DNA of 64,000 nucleotides from Kuschelorhynchus macadamiae. Taxonomy: Eukaryota; Arthropoda; Insecta; Coleoptera; Curculionidae. This document shows positions 12,526 through 64,000 of the stretch, piece by piece; the stretch's first letter is position 1; the number at the start of each line of letters is the position of its first letter. Position numbers and translations under genes: made by a program. Below the pieces are notes generated by a model that saw only the letters and a program-made list of their open reading frames with translations, was not told where the DNA came from and searched no databases. The stretch lies in assembly GCA_030620095.1 (NCBI GenBank), contig JAUTXW010000550.1, positions 143,501 to 207,500 of the forward strand, given 5' to 3'.

Positions 12526-13529
12526 TGATTAATTTTGCCCAAATTATGTTTAAAAAAAACATAAAATAAACCCCACACAACCATTTTTGCCTTTTCTTTC
12601 TCTAAAACCCTCCTTTTGCACAAATTATCTAAATGTTGTTCTACTTTTTACGCGTTGCTATGTAAGCCTAGGTTATAGTTTAAAAAAGTTTGCGTCTTTG
12701 CGTCGTTCTTTTGAGCTAAGCGTTTACGCTGGTTCTTAGCCCGCCTTATAGATTGAAAATGTTTGCGCTTTGCGTCGCCTGTGGAACTAACCTTACTTTT
12801 ATGTTTATATTTATCGCCTTTTTGTGTAACACAATTTTGTCTTGCTTGTTTTAAAGTTTCTGTGCAATTTTTTAATTTACTGAGATGGATAATCAAAATC
12901 CTAGTAAAGATATGCATTGTGGACATATTAATGTGTGCTGCAGCTGTAATGTTGTTGAAAAGAAGGTGGCGGATTCGGCCTGTTAATTAGGATAAAAATA
13001 CTCAAACTCCTACCAGTATTTTCTTACAATTGTTAAAGATAATAAACCCAAGTTTTTTTTTAATGAACGAGGATGTTATGTGTATATATTAATGTCAAAT
13101 TTATTACAAAGGACGAATGTTTTGAAAGACCCTCTAAAATCCAGCAATTTCATTGGTTGCAGCGTAAAGCAAAAGTCGATTTACGCTAGCCACTTCCCTC
13201 AAAGTTAAAAATCGCCATATTTTGGACGGCTAGCAAACGGATGGCGGCAAAAATAACCGTACTCATTGCTTTACGTTAATTAAACTTCAACAAATTAACA
13301 AAATAACAAAACTTTCAATCTATAACCTAGGCTTTAGCATTTAAAGCTAAATGTCAAAATAAATTCATTTGCTTTCTTCAGGACAATTCTTGTTGTCACC
13401 CCTAATAATCAAAGTCTACTTTGTTCTCTAAAAACGTATTCTATTTGAATACAATATCATGCACATGTAATATCGGGATTTGCATATATTTTTCGAAGTG
13501 TTGCCCTACTTTTGTCCGATAGTGTATAT

Positions 13530-14530
13530 CGTGCAAAATTTTTAAAAAAATTAACAAAACCCCAAATTGGCAAGTTATTTTTTTTCCTTTATAGTCCTGT
13601 TATAATTAAATATTCGTCCAGTGTTTCTCTTGGAAAAATTTCGTTATTTTTTATTATTTCTAATGCCGAAAAAAAAACTACAGCAAAAATCCTTTTTTTT
13701 TTTCGTAAAATACAGGTTACATAGACAGGATACATAGAGAAACAGTTTAGTTTTAAGTCAACATAGAATAGAAGTCATATAACTCAAATATTGAAATTGG
13801 GTTATATTAATTAGGTTACAGAAAAATTTAATAATTTTAATTTTTTAACAAGTCTGCATAGTTATAAATGAGATATGGTGTAACTAATCTTGATTCAAAG
13901 AATAATCCCATTTATGGCAATTTTATTAAAAAACTAATTTCTATATAAATAACGTCTTTTTCTATTATATATAGATATAAAAAGTAAAGGGTGAAATAAT
14001 GTAAGTATTTTGAGGCATTAGCTTTAATTTAAAGCTTCTTTATTTTTTTGTCAATTTTAACACTAATTCTGAATGTATTCATTAAAAAAAGCATATATTC
14101 TAGTCGTACAGAGATAACTAAAAAATGCCAAAATCATCCCAAGATAGATACTTAACCAATATTACTGGTAGCGCGTTAACATTTTTGAAATTAGGGACCA
14201 TATTATATAACACCATGTATAACAGATGGTGATAGTTTTAATATAAATCCACTTAAGCGCGAGCTTAAATACAAAAATAATAAATTTAAGGCAAAAAAAA
14301 ACCGTATTTGATTTGCTTTTTCTAAACGTCATATAATCGGTTTTTAAAATAATAACATTTTAATTATTCTTAGCAAATGATCCTTAGTGAATCTATCATA
14401 CTTGAGTTACTAAATTTAATTAAGTTATTTTGATATAAACATAGACCAATCTATATAAAAAAATGAAAAAATTTTAAAAAACATATTAAAACAATTTTAA
14501 AACCAATGATAGTTATAGTTCAGACTCAGA
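13530..14530. other. No gene seen
   Basis: AT-rich spacer without coding or repeat structure that I can support. Confidence 0.4.
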
Positions 14531-14606
14531 TTTTAATTTGTTTGGGGGGATTTTAATTTATTTGGGGGATGTCAATTTGTTTGGGGGGATTTCAATTTGT
14601 TTGGGG
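14531..14606. repeat. 20-bp minisatellite with G-tracts
   Basis: Four head-to-tail copies with an exact period of 20 bp starting at 14,531, 14,551, 14,571 and 14,591. The consensus is TTTCAATTTGTTTGGGGGGA-like. Each unit carries a run of four to six G, an unusual feature in this AT-rich region. Confidence 0.9.
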
Positions 14607-14609
14607 AAC

Positions 14610-15290
14610 TCATTACTGAAGTCAATATTTATGTTTCGTTGTCCCAAACTGAAATTTACGACTCCAACTGCAATTTGCTATCTGAAAATTACTACCACTA
14701 TTGAACTAAAAACAACTATGTGAATTAGGACAATAACAAAAATAGTATCCTACCTTAAATTAGAAAATTATAGTAATTCATAGAATTCACAATTATAACC
14801 AATATGTTATATCTTTTATTGGATTTAAGAGTCAATGTTTTCTTTTTTGCATTTTTTTAATTCTTAACTAGAAAAATAAACACGAACTACTTTTGCATAT
14901 TGCACTAAATATACTGCAGCATAATAGTTACAGTGGTGGAAGACTAATAAATTTGCGAGCTTCATTTTAATACCAATTGAATTGTGTCGTTTTTCTTTCA
15001 ACATGCACATTAACATCGCAATGAATGTAAAATATTAAAATGTAGTTACAATCAATTTAAGGAAAAACCTGTCTTTCTCGAAATGAATTTATTAAATTTA
15101 AATATACTGGAATACGTGACTATAATGAAAATAGTTAGTTAAGGGTTGAAATTAACTCAAAAGGCAAATATAATAGCGAACCCTTGTTACAAATAGCAAA
15201 ATATTTAACTAAAGATACCCGCGAGGGTCTTAATGTGATACACGATTAATACAATTAGCAGACTATGACTGTAGATACAAATAGGCGTTG
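14610..15290. other. No gene seen
   Basis: AT-rich spacer. The last 130 bases may be eroded upstream parts of the following Penelope relic. Confidence 0.4.
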
Positions 15291-15295
15291 CTACA

Positions 15296-16330
15296 ACAAT
15301 GGGGTCTTCACCAGTAGTGGCTAATCTAATCTTCGAGATAGGCGTTGTTGAGAAATCAATTTTAAAGAAGCCGAAATTATGGCACTATATATGTATGTAT
15401 GTGTGTATTACATTTCTATTATATGACAACATGGTCCAACAGCTCTATACAACATTTATTCAATTCGATCTCTTCAACTCTAGAGTTGAAAAAGAAACAA
15501 CACAATACTACTGTTAGACATTTTGGTCATAAAACAACATAACTGACATGTTGAATAAATAGTTTACCGAAAACCAACATACATGATATATATTTGAAAG
15601 CAAGGTCACGTCAAGTTATAGTTTATACTTATATATAAAAATGGATACGCAAATCATACTATAACAAATAAACCGGACTCCTGAACAACGTTTGCCCACC
15701 GAAAATGTGGCAAACTATTTTACCCTACGTGCAAGACACTACCGAGAAAATCAGGAGAAATCTTAGAAAAATAATATACAAACAATATACAAGCTACAGA
15801 CAACCGTAGTAGATAAACTACTTGGAAAATAAAATGGGTGAACCACGGATTTTATAGCATTTTATGATAGGACTATGATAAATTGTGCCTTGGCAAACAA
15901 ACAGATAAATATGTGAGAGTAGAAGAGCGTAAACTCTGTATTAGAAATTAACAAACTAGGTCGACCCCATTTCTAAATGAGCTGGAAAAATGCCACAAAA
16001 TAAACTTTTTTCTAAGGTAAAAAGTTGGTCAACATGTAGCATAATTTGAAAAGATATAGAAGTCGAAAGAAATGATGGCGATAGTATGGAAGACAATAAT
16101 AAACATACCAATATCGGCGAAAAATCAGGCGGACTTAATTCGATAGCACCCCCAGAAAATACAAGCAACTATGAAAGACCGCGCAGATATAATCTGCGGC
16201 CAAAAGTCAAATGCAAAAAATATATTTTTTTCAAAGCTGGATCGACTTATGTTTATATATTACTCTTATTATTAAATTTTGTAATAATATTTTAACATGC
16301 ATAATGCGTTCAGTAGTTTAGTCAATACGT
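15296..16330 (+). pseudogene. Penelope-like retroelement relic (RT 3' half)
   Basis: Plus-strand blocks in order: MGSSPVVANLIFEI (RT palm block usually G-x-P-M-G-S-P-L-S-P-V-x-A), KPKLWHY (expected W-Y-R-Y-V-D-D region, Asp pair lost), RVEKETTQYYC (expected 'E-E-E-N-N-x-L-P-F-L-D'), FTENQHT (from V-Y-R-K-P-T-H-T), and about 15,690-15,790 a stretch matching the linker before the GIY-YIG domain. The GIY-YIG domain is not visible. It is close in type to the relic at 61.8 kb and heavily mutated. Confidence 0.6.
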
Positions 16331-17190
16331 TCACTGTTAATCCAAATTGCAGCACTCAAGGGAGTCCATTCTTGTAATACCAAGGATGAAAAAGGAATTA
16401 ATCATGTAGAGAGAGTAATAATAGTAATGAAATTAATCAAAGATAAATGATACCCGAAGTGTCCATACTATGTTCCCAGCTTGAAACTTGCAAAAAAGCT
16501 TGCTGAGTTAACAGTGTTATCTTAAGGAACTAAGCCGCTTCGAACCTTGTTCAAAAGAATGTAGGAGGCTTTTTGTGTACTATTAATTCACAAAGTTTGT
16601 TTGCATCCCGTATAATTACATTACTAATCCAAAGGGATATATTTGTCTAGTTTAAAATAATCAAAGCTTAATATGATGTTATTTGTAACAGACATATACA
16701 AAAAAAATTGTCACATTATACACATTTTTTCTTTCAAAATTAAGGTTCGTTCATCTCATAAAATATATAAAGTCGCTATCCATAATATCAAGACTACCAT
16801 AGTTAGTTCCTAACTATTGCTATATTAAAACTGTTTCTGAATATATGCCGGTGAAAAATAATTATTCACAACTTTTGTTAAAATATTGAAATCTTTAACA
16901 TCGTAAGTTTGTAAATTTTTCGTATGCGTCACTATTCCAATATATTTAGGTACAGCTTTAGATTAGTCTTGCAAATGCTCGGTAAAAATACTAAGTTTTC
17001 TGCGTCTCTTTCAAAAATCTGTTATCTGTACTGATTGAATACTAACTACCATAATAGAAATAAGATGAAAAGCCTTAAAAAGGTGCATTGATTTGTTGTA
17101 CTTATTGATCGGCTATGGTTAAGTCTTTATAAAAAAATTTAAATGAGCAAAATATATTGTGCTTACTTCTAAACACGTGAATTACACATA
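16331..17190. other. Downstream flank of Mondo
   Basis: Beyond the Mondo stop codon; expected to contain its 3' UTR (minus strand). I could not identify a convincing AATAAA signal on the minus strand close to the stop, so the transcript end is not placed. Confidence 0.4.
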
Positions 17191-57609
<40,419 letters not shown>

Positions 57610-58499
57610 CTGAAAAATATTTACCGAAAGCTATTATTAACTAAATTAATAAATAATAAGAACAGTTAATACGCAACACACATGATATACCCTAACGTAA
57701 TATCATAACCAAAACTGTTACTATACTGTTTCATTAGAATATCTAAATAATGCGAAATTATATGATTGGGAATATACTTTTATGACTGCAATTTAGGATT
57801 ACACTTCCACAAATACAGTGTGTTTACAATCCAAAATAGAAACTACGCACAGTTCATCTGGATATAGATTATCCATCACTCTAAAATGATTAAAAATAAA
57901 AAATGAATAAAATTCACTTGTCGGACTTCCATTCTCTTCAATTTAAATCTTTTACAAGATAAACTGAACGTGACGACAGTTAATAAAAAAATATATATAA
58001 CGTAATAAAAGTTGCCAAATTCTTATAAAGAAAAGCTACTATCAATTATTATTAACTTTGATGCTTTTTCATATATGTACATATGTAGGGAACCAATTTA
58101 TTTATTTATAAGGAAAATAAAATGACAAATATTTTAATTTTTGTAAAACAGGCATATACATTAGATTTATTTATTTCATACATTTAAAACAACTGGGTCA
58201 ATACCTGGTTAAACTCAATTATTTAGTTATTAGGTAGCGATATCTGACCCAAACATAACTAGCAATTTTCCCAACAGAGTGTCTGTAAAGTCAATTACGA
58301 ACATAGAGAACGCACAAAATGGATATATTTTTGGAAATACGCCTTGAGTCTATATTAGGGCTGCCGAAATTATTAATTGTGACCAGTTAATTGAAATTTC
58401 GATAAACGGCGTTCGGTTAAAACGCCGGTTATTCAAATCAAAGGTAGAAAAAGATTAATGCGACAAGAACTATTATATAGCAGAAAAAGACTTTTTTGA
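57610..58499. other. Probable Mondo intron, nothing recognised
   Basis: No further Mondo exon and no transposon coding sequence found. Confidence 0.4.
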
Positions 58500-58545
58500 G
58501 ATGACCACTAAAACGCAGTGCAATTTGGCTAACCATAGGCACGTG

Positions 58546-58569
58546 TTTCTGACTTAAGATCATCATCAG
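58546..58569 (-). ncRNA. Degenerate hammerhead-like motif
   Basis: On the minus strand: CTGATGA (58,563-58,569), loop region, GAAA (58,546-58,549), then C-ACGT-G followed by CC. The cleavage triplet is GCC instead of GUC and stem II is weak, so it is probably inactive. Confidence 0.3.
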
Positions 58570-58716
58570 AAGAGTCAACTAGTTGACAAACGAGTATAAC
58601 TAGCGCTAAAATAAATAAACAAAACCACACTAGAGCCACAAACAAAAATTAAACCGACATTTGGGTTACCAAGAGAAAATCTGTTTTGCGCTAGTTGTAC
58701 TCGTCTCTCAACTAGT

Positions 58717-58764
58717 CGACTGTACTGATGAAGGCCTTAAGTCAGAAACACGTGTCCACGGTTG
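58717..58764 (+). ncRNA. Hammerhead-like motif
   Basis: CUGAUGA (58,725-58,731), weak stem II (AGGC-CUUAA-GUCA; AGAC/GUCU in the 19-kb copy), GAAA (58,745-58,748), C-ACGU-G, GUC (58,754-58,756). The flanks 'gacugu' and 'cacgguu' can form stem I with wobble pairs. Same GAAA-C-NNNN-G-UC layout as at 20.5 kb. The stem II mismatches make activity uncertain. Confidence 0.4.
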
Positions 58765-58805
58765 GCCAAATTGATTTTTGCTTTAGCGACCATCTCATGT
58801 GACTT

Positions 58806-59790
58806 TATGCTGCTCCGTTATAATAGAATAACCAAAGTCCAGTGAAGATTTCGAATGTTCTCTTGGCTACCACAAAATGTCGGTTTTGCTCCTGTTGGCG
58901 TGTTTAGTTTGGCGCTCGTTGTACTGGTCATTTTTTATTTTCATTTCTACTTCAAATCGCATGCGAGAGGTAGAATATTTCATCGGTTAAAAAAAAACTA
59001 TAATTTTGTGTTTTGCTAAAATAGATTACACTAGTTAAATCAAGATTGGCATGTCGTAAAGTTTAAAAAATCTGAAAAAAACTTGCAAAAAAACAGAATT
59101 AATAATTTAAAACGTTTAGACAACAAAACTGAATATTACATTATTTATCTAAAAAACTAAACAGAGTCAACGACGATTTATACAAACCGATCATGATTAA
59201 ATATGACTTCCTTGATTTTCTATAACTGCTTGTAGCTTTTAAAATTAGAACCCTTGAACAAGAAAGACTTATATTATATATTATATTATATATAGTATAT
59301 TTCTTTTTCATAAAATATTTGCAGTATAAGAAAGTGGTTACCTGTAATAGGTTTTGAAATTTTTTAAACATTACGGAATTTGACTTGTGTGGTTCCAACT
59401 ATAAATCGAGGATGCTTTGATTACATTTCAAAGAAAGGAAAACCTATTGACAGTAAATCCCGACATTTTCTCTGAGGTTTTGAAATATTTTGCTCTGCGA
59501 TAAGCTGTAATAATGCCCGTTCTTGGTTAAGAAGATAAAATGTTGATAAAGTCTCTTACAGCCGGTTGCACAAAACTTAATTGCTGTTTAGAATATTTAA
59601 CCGAGTTTTCGGATTTGACAAGCTGCTTATAGAAATCTAGGAACTCGCTGCCAAATTTGACATTCCATTAAACATTCTAAACGTCAATTGAGGTTTCTGC
59701 AAAGAAGAGAAACATTTAAATATGCAGGTAAAAAGTTGGTGGCTACGTTTTCATGGAAAAATTGGAAGGTTAGTACAGTTAGTTACTTTT
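58806..59790. other. No gene seen
   Basis: AT-rich. 58,880-58,930 has a short extra piece resembling the hammerhead-bearing repeat ('gtttggcgctcgttgtactg'). Confidence 0.4.
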
Positions 59791-60120
59791 TAAAGCATTT
59801 GCGCTTAACTAACCATCTATGCGAATAAAGCCTGGACGTGGCAGAAAAAGATCAGCTATAAGCTCTGCCAACATTGAACGAATTTTATTCGAGATGCTTA
59901 CGTTTCACTAAATTGTCGAAAAATATCTAAAACAACAGGAAGTAAAAGTTCCGTAGGAAGAAAAATAAGGAATGATTTAAATTTAAAACCTTTTAAAAAG
60001 ATTTATTGTCAAAAGTTAACGTCTGAAGTAAAACAAAAATGTGTCGAAAGATGTAAACTTTTATTACGAAGAGTTAGATGCTGTCAAGATATCGAAAAAA
60101 TATGGTTTACCGATGTATAG
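59791..60120 (+). pseudogene. Tc1/mariner transposase relic (DNA-binding half)
   Basis: Plus-strand blocks read across frames: KTTGSKSSVGRKIRNDLNLK, PFKKIYCQKLTSEVKQKCVE, RCKLLLRRVRCCQDIEKIWF, TDV then stop. This is helix-turn-helix 2 through to the first catalytic Asp (usually W-F-T-D-E) of a mariner-type transposase. Truncated right after D1. 'acagccggttgcacaaaac' at 59,571 may be its left end. Confidence 0.65.
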
Positions 60121-60774
60121 CTATATATTATTTTTCCCCCAAGAGTAAATAATGAAACGTGTTCGGTTTGTCATGTTCTGGTTGCAATTTTAGTATAGTT
60201 GGATTATTTTAACTCAATGAAGTAGAAAGGTAAAATATCTATAGTACATATTATCAGATTTAGATGCATATGGATATTATGTAGATAACAAATTTCGGCG
60301 TCACTAGAAAAGAATTTCATAACTAGTCAGAAACGTGTTATATTTAAACTGATTTTTCTCAAGATTCATGTCATTCTCCATTTATGATGATTTTTTTCAG
60401 TTCAAATTGGAGTATTACTTAAAATTGTAAACTATAAATACTTTACTACTTACCAAGTGCGATGCAACAAACTTAAAACCATTATGCTCATTTGATTTAT
60501 GAAAACAACGAAACCGTCTAAACTGCTCATTATTTAGTATTTACCTAGTATCATAAATACTGATCAACATTTTAAAGTTTTAATAAATTATACAAACCCA
60601 AAATAACCATTATTTATCTATTATGAAAATATATACCTTTACTTTAAAAACTCAACTTAAAAAACTTCTGGATTATTTACCGAAACTTTACTAAATAATA
60701 TATTGTATAACAAGTTTTAAAAATACCACTTTTCACGTCATGAACGAGAGCATTTTGGTATCACTTTTACACTT

Positions 60775-61080
60775 CTTTATCAGAAATTCTTGGCCGGTGA
60801 AGATATCTGTAATGCTCAGTTACCTATAGGTCTACAATCGTACCCCATATGAAGGTAGGTGTTACACCTAGCACCTAGTACCGTTATAGTCTGGTTTATG
60901 ATGTAGGCATGAGGGTAAACCGTAAAGGCCAAGAAATCATGATCGCAGGAGGGTACCTTGTGACATAACCGAAAGCAATTCTTCTCTTAGGCCGTTTTAC
61001 ATCAGCAAAAATTAATTAAAATTAAATATTTTTGCTTATTGGTTACAAATATCTTTACCTTCCAAGAATTTCTGACAAAG
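60775..61080. mobile_element. MITE with 37-bp inverted ends
   Basis: 60,775-60,811 (CTTTATCAGAAATTCTTGGC...) is inverted at 61,044-61,080 with about six mismatches. Non-coding interior of about 230 bp. Superfamily unknown. Confidence 0.75.
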
Positions 61081-61812
<732 letters not shown>

Positions 61813-61819
61813 CCCCCTT

Positions 61820-62200
61820 ATTCAAATCACCTTGTTTTTCAATTTCTATGGCTTCTCGGATTATTCTGGTCTTATAATGTTCTATATTGGCAATCTCCCT
61901 ACACCCATCGAATTATTATATGGCAACATGGTCATGCAGAGATCGAAAAATTTCTGACACGTAAATTCAATCCATCCCAGAATACAATTTACTCTAGAGT
62001 TAGAGGAAAACAACAAACTACCGTTTTTAGATGTTTTGGTCACAAAACTGCATAACGGACATTTCGAATACACCGTTTATAGAAAACCAACACATACAGA
62101 CAGATATTTAAATGCAAAATCACACCATCACCCAGCACAAATTCAAGCTGTGGCAAATACTCTAATATCCAGGTCTCTATTCGGACGCGAGAAAGAAAGC
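61820..62200 (+). pseudogene. Penelope-like reverse transcriptase relic
   Basis: Plus-strand blocks: WQHGHAEIEKFLTRKFNPSQ (after the catalytic box, usually 'W-x-H-G...L..FL..LN..'), a broken 'L-P-F-L-D' area, then HNGHFEYTVYRKPTHTDRYL and NAKSHHHPAQIQAVANTLIS. The V-Y-R-K-P-T-H-T-D-R-Y-L and S-x-H-H-P-x-Q blocks are characteristic of PLE reverse transcriptases. Only the thumb-proximal part is left; it runs straight into the 122-bp module. Confidence 0.78.
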
Positions 62201-62292
62201 TTCGAAAATGCCAAATGTGATTTTGGCGAAACTTCAGCGAAACTGTTCTTTTCAGAACGACAGTAGTGAACGGATGTACACCCGGAATGAAA

Positions 62293-62296
<4 letters not shown>
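62175..62296 (+). repeat. 122-bp module shared with 33.4 kb, abutting (TA)n
   Basis: Second, inverted copy of 33,439-33,560 with few differences. Follows PLE coding sequence and ends at a (TA)n array. Contains a hairpin CCAAATGTGATTTTGG and GCGAAACTTC (GCGAAACGTC in the other copy). Confidence 0.7.
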
Positions 62297-62365
<69 letters not shown>

Positions 62366-62372
62366 TATATAC

Positions 62373-62460
<88 letters not shown>
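62297..62460. repeat. (TA)n microsatellite
   Basis: TA array with some TACA variants; its last TA is the target site of the mariner element that follows. Confidence 0.95.
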
Positions 62461-62463
<3 letters not shown>

Positions 62464-64000
62464 CGTGTATCAGCCAAATGGAATAAATTCGATAATAAAT
62501 AAATGGGGGCGTGTTCGGAAAAACGCTTGGACCCGTCGATTGGTATTTTTAGTTGCTCATTTTCTCCAATAAAAACTTTTTATACAGGGTGTGTCCTGTA
62601 ACAGTGGTCAATGCCAACTTTCTTATTTCAAATGCAACACCCCGGATATTATTTAATTTTTGGATTCTTTAGGAGATTCTAAACATATTTTATGTTCAAT
62701 GTCCTATACCTATCTTCAACTATTTCGGCAATATTAAGTGTTTTCAAATTTATTGCAAAAATTAAGATTAAAAAAATAAAATTATTTATTTCTTCATAAT
62801 GTATAAACAAAAGTAAAAAGTTAATTTAGGAACTGTTGAATATGCTCGCCGCGAACGTCTTGGCAAATTCCTAATCTTAAATAGAAATTTCTTCTAACGT
62901 TATTTAGCATCTCAGGCATGACCGATCTAATCGCAAGCGTTATTCGTCTTCTTAAGTCAGCTAAGTCGAGGGGTTTAGTTTTGTATACAACATTTTTAAT
63001 ATGTCCCCATAAGAAAAAGTCTAATGGCGTCAGATCAGGGGATCGCGCTGGCCATTCTATCGATCCTCGTCTCCCTATCCACCGATTTGGAAATATTCCG
63101 TTGAGGTACTGCCGGACATTAATTTGGTAATGGGGCGGTGCTCCATCTTGCTGAAACCATATCATATTCGCTGGAACTTGTGGGTTTGCTGGATCCCGAT
63201 ACAAATTTGTCAAAGTTGGCACGACATTATTTTGGAGCAGTGCTAAATAATTATCGCCATTCAAATTGCCGTCAATGAAAAAGGGGCCTATGATATGATC
63301 CCTAACAATTCCTGCCCAAACATTAACCTTTTCAGGATATTGAGTATGTTCTTCGCTGATCCAGTGAGGATTTTCCCTAGACCAATAGCGGCAATTTTGA
63401 CGATTTACATGACCGTGAAGTGTAAAGGTGCAGTCATCCGAAAACAAAACATGTTCTAATTGAATAACATTGTTATCTAACATAGCCATCATTTGTTCAC
63501 AAAAATAAGTTATCCTATCATAATCGTCTTCCATGAGCTCCTGAGTTGGTATCACTTTATAGGGATGCATTTTATTTTCTTTTAATGTTCGAATAATCGA
63601 CGAATGGCTAATATCGAACATTGCGGCGGCTTGTCGACTAGAAATATCTGGGTTTTCCTCAAACTCAAGCATAATATCCAATTTAGAATAATCATTTATT
63701 GAATTGGCAGCTTTTTTTATCTGCCTCACATGTCCAAGCTCGCGAAACTGCTTTTCTATTTTACTAATTGTCCCTTGGGATATATGCGGCAAATTTGGAA
63801 ATTTTTCATGAAATAAGCGAGCAACTTCCACTTGTGTTCGTGTGTTATCTCCATAACCAATCATTTGTAGAATTGTTATTTTATGCATTTCTGTTAAATG
63901 AACCATTTTTCTGATATTAGGTATTATGCAGTTAACGAAATTCAAAAGACTATGACACTGACACTGACAACTACTGTCTTGCAAAGAGAAAGGCCAGGCA
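62461..64000 (-). mobile_element. DD41D mariner transposon, right end outside window
   Basis: Left end CAGCGTGTATCAGCCAAATG directly follows a TA. An internal CAGGGTGTGTCCTGTAAC motif lies at 62,585. Carries a minus-strand transposase with no visible damage. The first 283 bp equal the arm of the snapback MITE at 33,860. The other end is beyond 64,000. Confidence 0.85.
62821..63984 (-). CDS. Mariner-type transposase, DD41D, intact in window
   Basis: 387 codons open from 63,984 to the stop at 62,821. A start at MVHLTEMHKITILQMIGYGD (Met 27, codon near 63,906) fits the family better than the first ATG. Helix-turn-helix region SQGTISKIEKQFRELG; second DNA-binding part ISSRQAAAMFDISHSSIIRT; catalytic LEHVLFSDDCTF (D1), WFQQDGAPPHYQ (D2) and SPDLTPLDFFLW, in which the last Asp is 41 residues after D2 by direct count, the spacing of rosa-type DD41D mariners. 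It would bind its own terminal repeats and cut and paste into TA sites. No stop or frameshift, so it could be active or was recently. Confidence 0.93.
   Translation of the reverse strand: MQDSSCQCQCHSLLNFVNCIIPNIRKMVHLTEMHKITILQMIGYGDNTRTQVEVARLFHEKFPNLPHISQGTISKIEKQFRELGHVRQIKKAANSINDYSKLDIMLEFEENPDISSRQAAAMFDISHSSIIRTLKENKMHPYKVIPTQELMEDDYDRITYFCEQMMAMLDNNVIQLEHVLFSDDCTFTLHGHVNRQNCRYWSRENPHWISEEHTQYPEKVNVWAGIVRDHIIGPFFIDGNLNGDNYLALLQNNVVPTLTNLYRDPANPQVPANMIWFQQDGAPPHYQINVRQYLNGIFPNRWIGRRGSIEWPARSPDLTPLDFFLWGHIKNVVYKTKPLDLADLRRRITLAIRSVMPEMLNNVRRNFYLRLGICQDVRGEHIQQFLN

Larger units (their letters stand above)
10318..13518 (-). mobile_element. Tc1-like transposon relic with CTACTTTTGTC ends
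   Basis: GACAAAAGTAGAG at 10,319 is inverted as CTACTTTTGTCC at 13,506. A second inner copy, CGACAAAAGTAGAGCAATAA, lies at 10,491, suggesting paired transposase binding sites as in IR/DR Tc1 elements. Between the ends, two halves of one minus-strand transposase are separated by about 1.3 kb. The right part (12,640-13,345) holds further repeats ('gcctaggttatag' at 12,664 and inverted at 13,320), so several insertions have expanded the relic. Confidence 0.55.
58500..58805. repeat. Inverted pair of hammerhead-bearing repeats
   Basis: Two diverged copies of a sequence of about 110 bp in opposite orientation: minus strand 58,500-58,610, plus strand 58,687-58,800. Shared words in order: 'gcgctagtt', 'actcgt', 'tcaactagt', the CTGATGA box, 'cttaagtcagaaacacgtg', 'ggttggccaaatt', 'gaccatctca'. 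A third, worn copy is at 19,140-19,205. Confidence 0.75.

Overview
This is a 64 kb piece of an AT-rich, repeat-dense insect nuclear genome. Spliced genes with GT-AG introns, long (TA)n arrays, Tc1/mariner, PIF/Harbinger, gypsy and Penelope-like elements, and a Mondo-type bHLH-ZIP gene all point to an insect. A beetle is plausible because of the symbiont DNA described below, but that is inference.

The only host gene I can support is on the minus strand: the Mondo gene (Mlx-interacting glucose-sensing bHLH-ZIP factor, orthologue of vertebrate MondoA/ChREBP). Thirteen consecutive coding exons can be placed from 57,609 down to the stop codon at 17,191. All twelve junctions keep frame and give about 730 residues. 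The exons encoding the N-terminus lie beyond the right edge. The exons total only 2.2 kb of a span of about 40 kb; the rest is introns filled with transposons.

The most unusual content is in the 10 kb intron between 28,431 and 38,438. Two fragments of bacterial housekeeping genes lie there: the ribosomal protein L7/L12 gene (rplL, plus strand, about 28,566-28,802) and the RNA polymerase beta-prime gene (rpoC, minus strand, about 33,118-33,256). Both read as proteobacterial genes with the extreme A+T codon use of a reduced-genome insect endosymbiont, and both belong to the same bacterial operon (rplL-rpoB-rpoC). A transposon with a 4-bp target duplication (29,105-32,972) has since inserted between them. 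This looks like nuclear endosymbiont-derived DNA, analogous to a NUMT.

Layout: 1.57-5.26 kb, decayed two-gene PIF/Harbinger element with a palindromic MITE inside; 6.5-8.3 kb, decayed ORF of a transposon-associated family with a Cys-rich tail; 10.3-13.5 kb, Tc1-like relic split by an insertion; 15.3-16.3 kb, Penelope-like (PLE) relic; 17.2-57.6 kb, Mondo with its introns (PLE relics 23.3-25.4, symbiont DNA and Sola-like transposon 28.5-33.3, snapback MITE 33.9-34.4, near-complete PLE 34.6-37.2, gypsy relic 42.5-42.9, Tc1 nested in a palindrome 45.2-47.4, mariner relic 52.1-52.9); 58.5-58.8 kb, inverted pair with hammerhead-like motifs; 59.8-60.1 kb, mariner relic; 60.8-61.1 kb, MITE; 61.8-62.3 kb, PLE relic; 62.46 kb to the right edge, a DD41D mariner with an intact transposase. 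The snapback MITE at 33.86 kb is a near-identical derivative of the left end of this mariner.

Several hammerhead-ribozyme-like motifs occur (best at 20,458-20,500), as expected in a genome rich in Penelope-like elements. Ten (TA)n arrays mark insertion sites of several elements.
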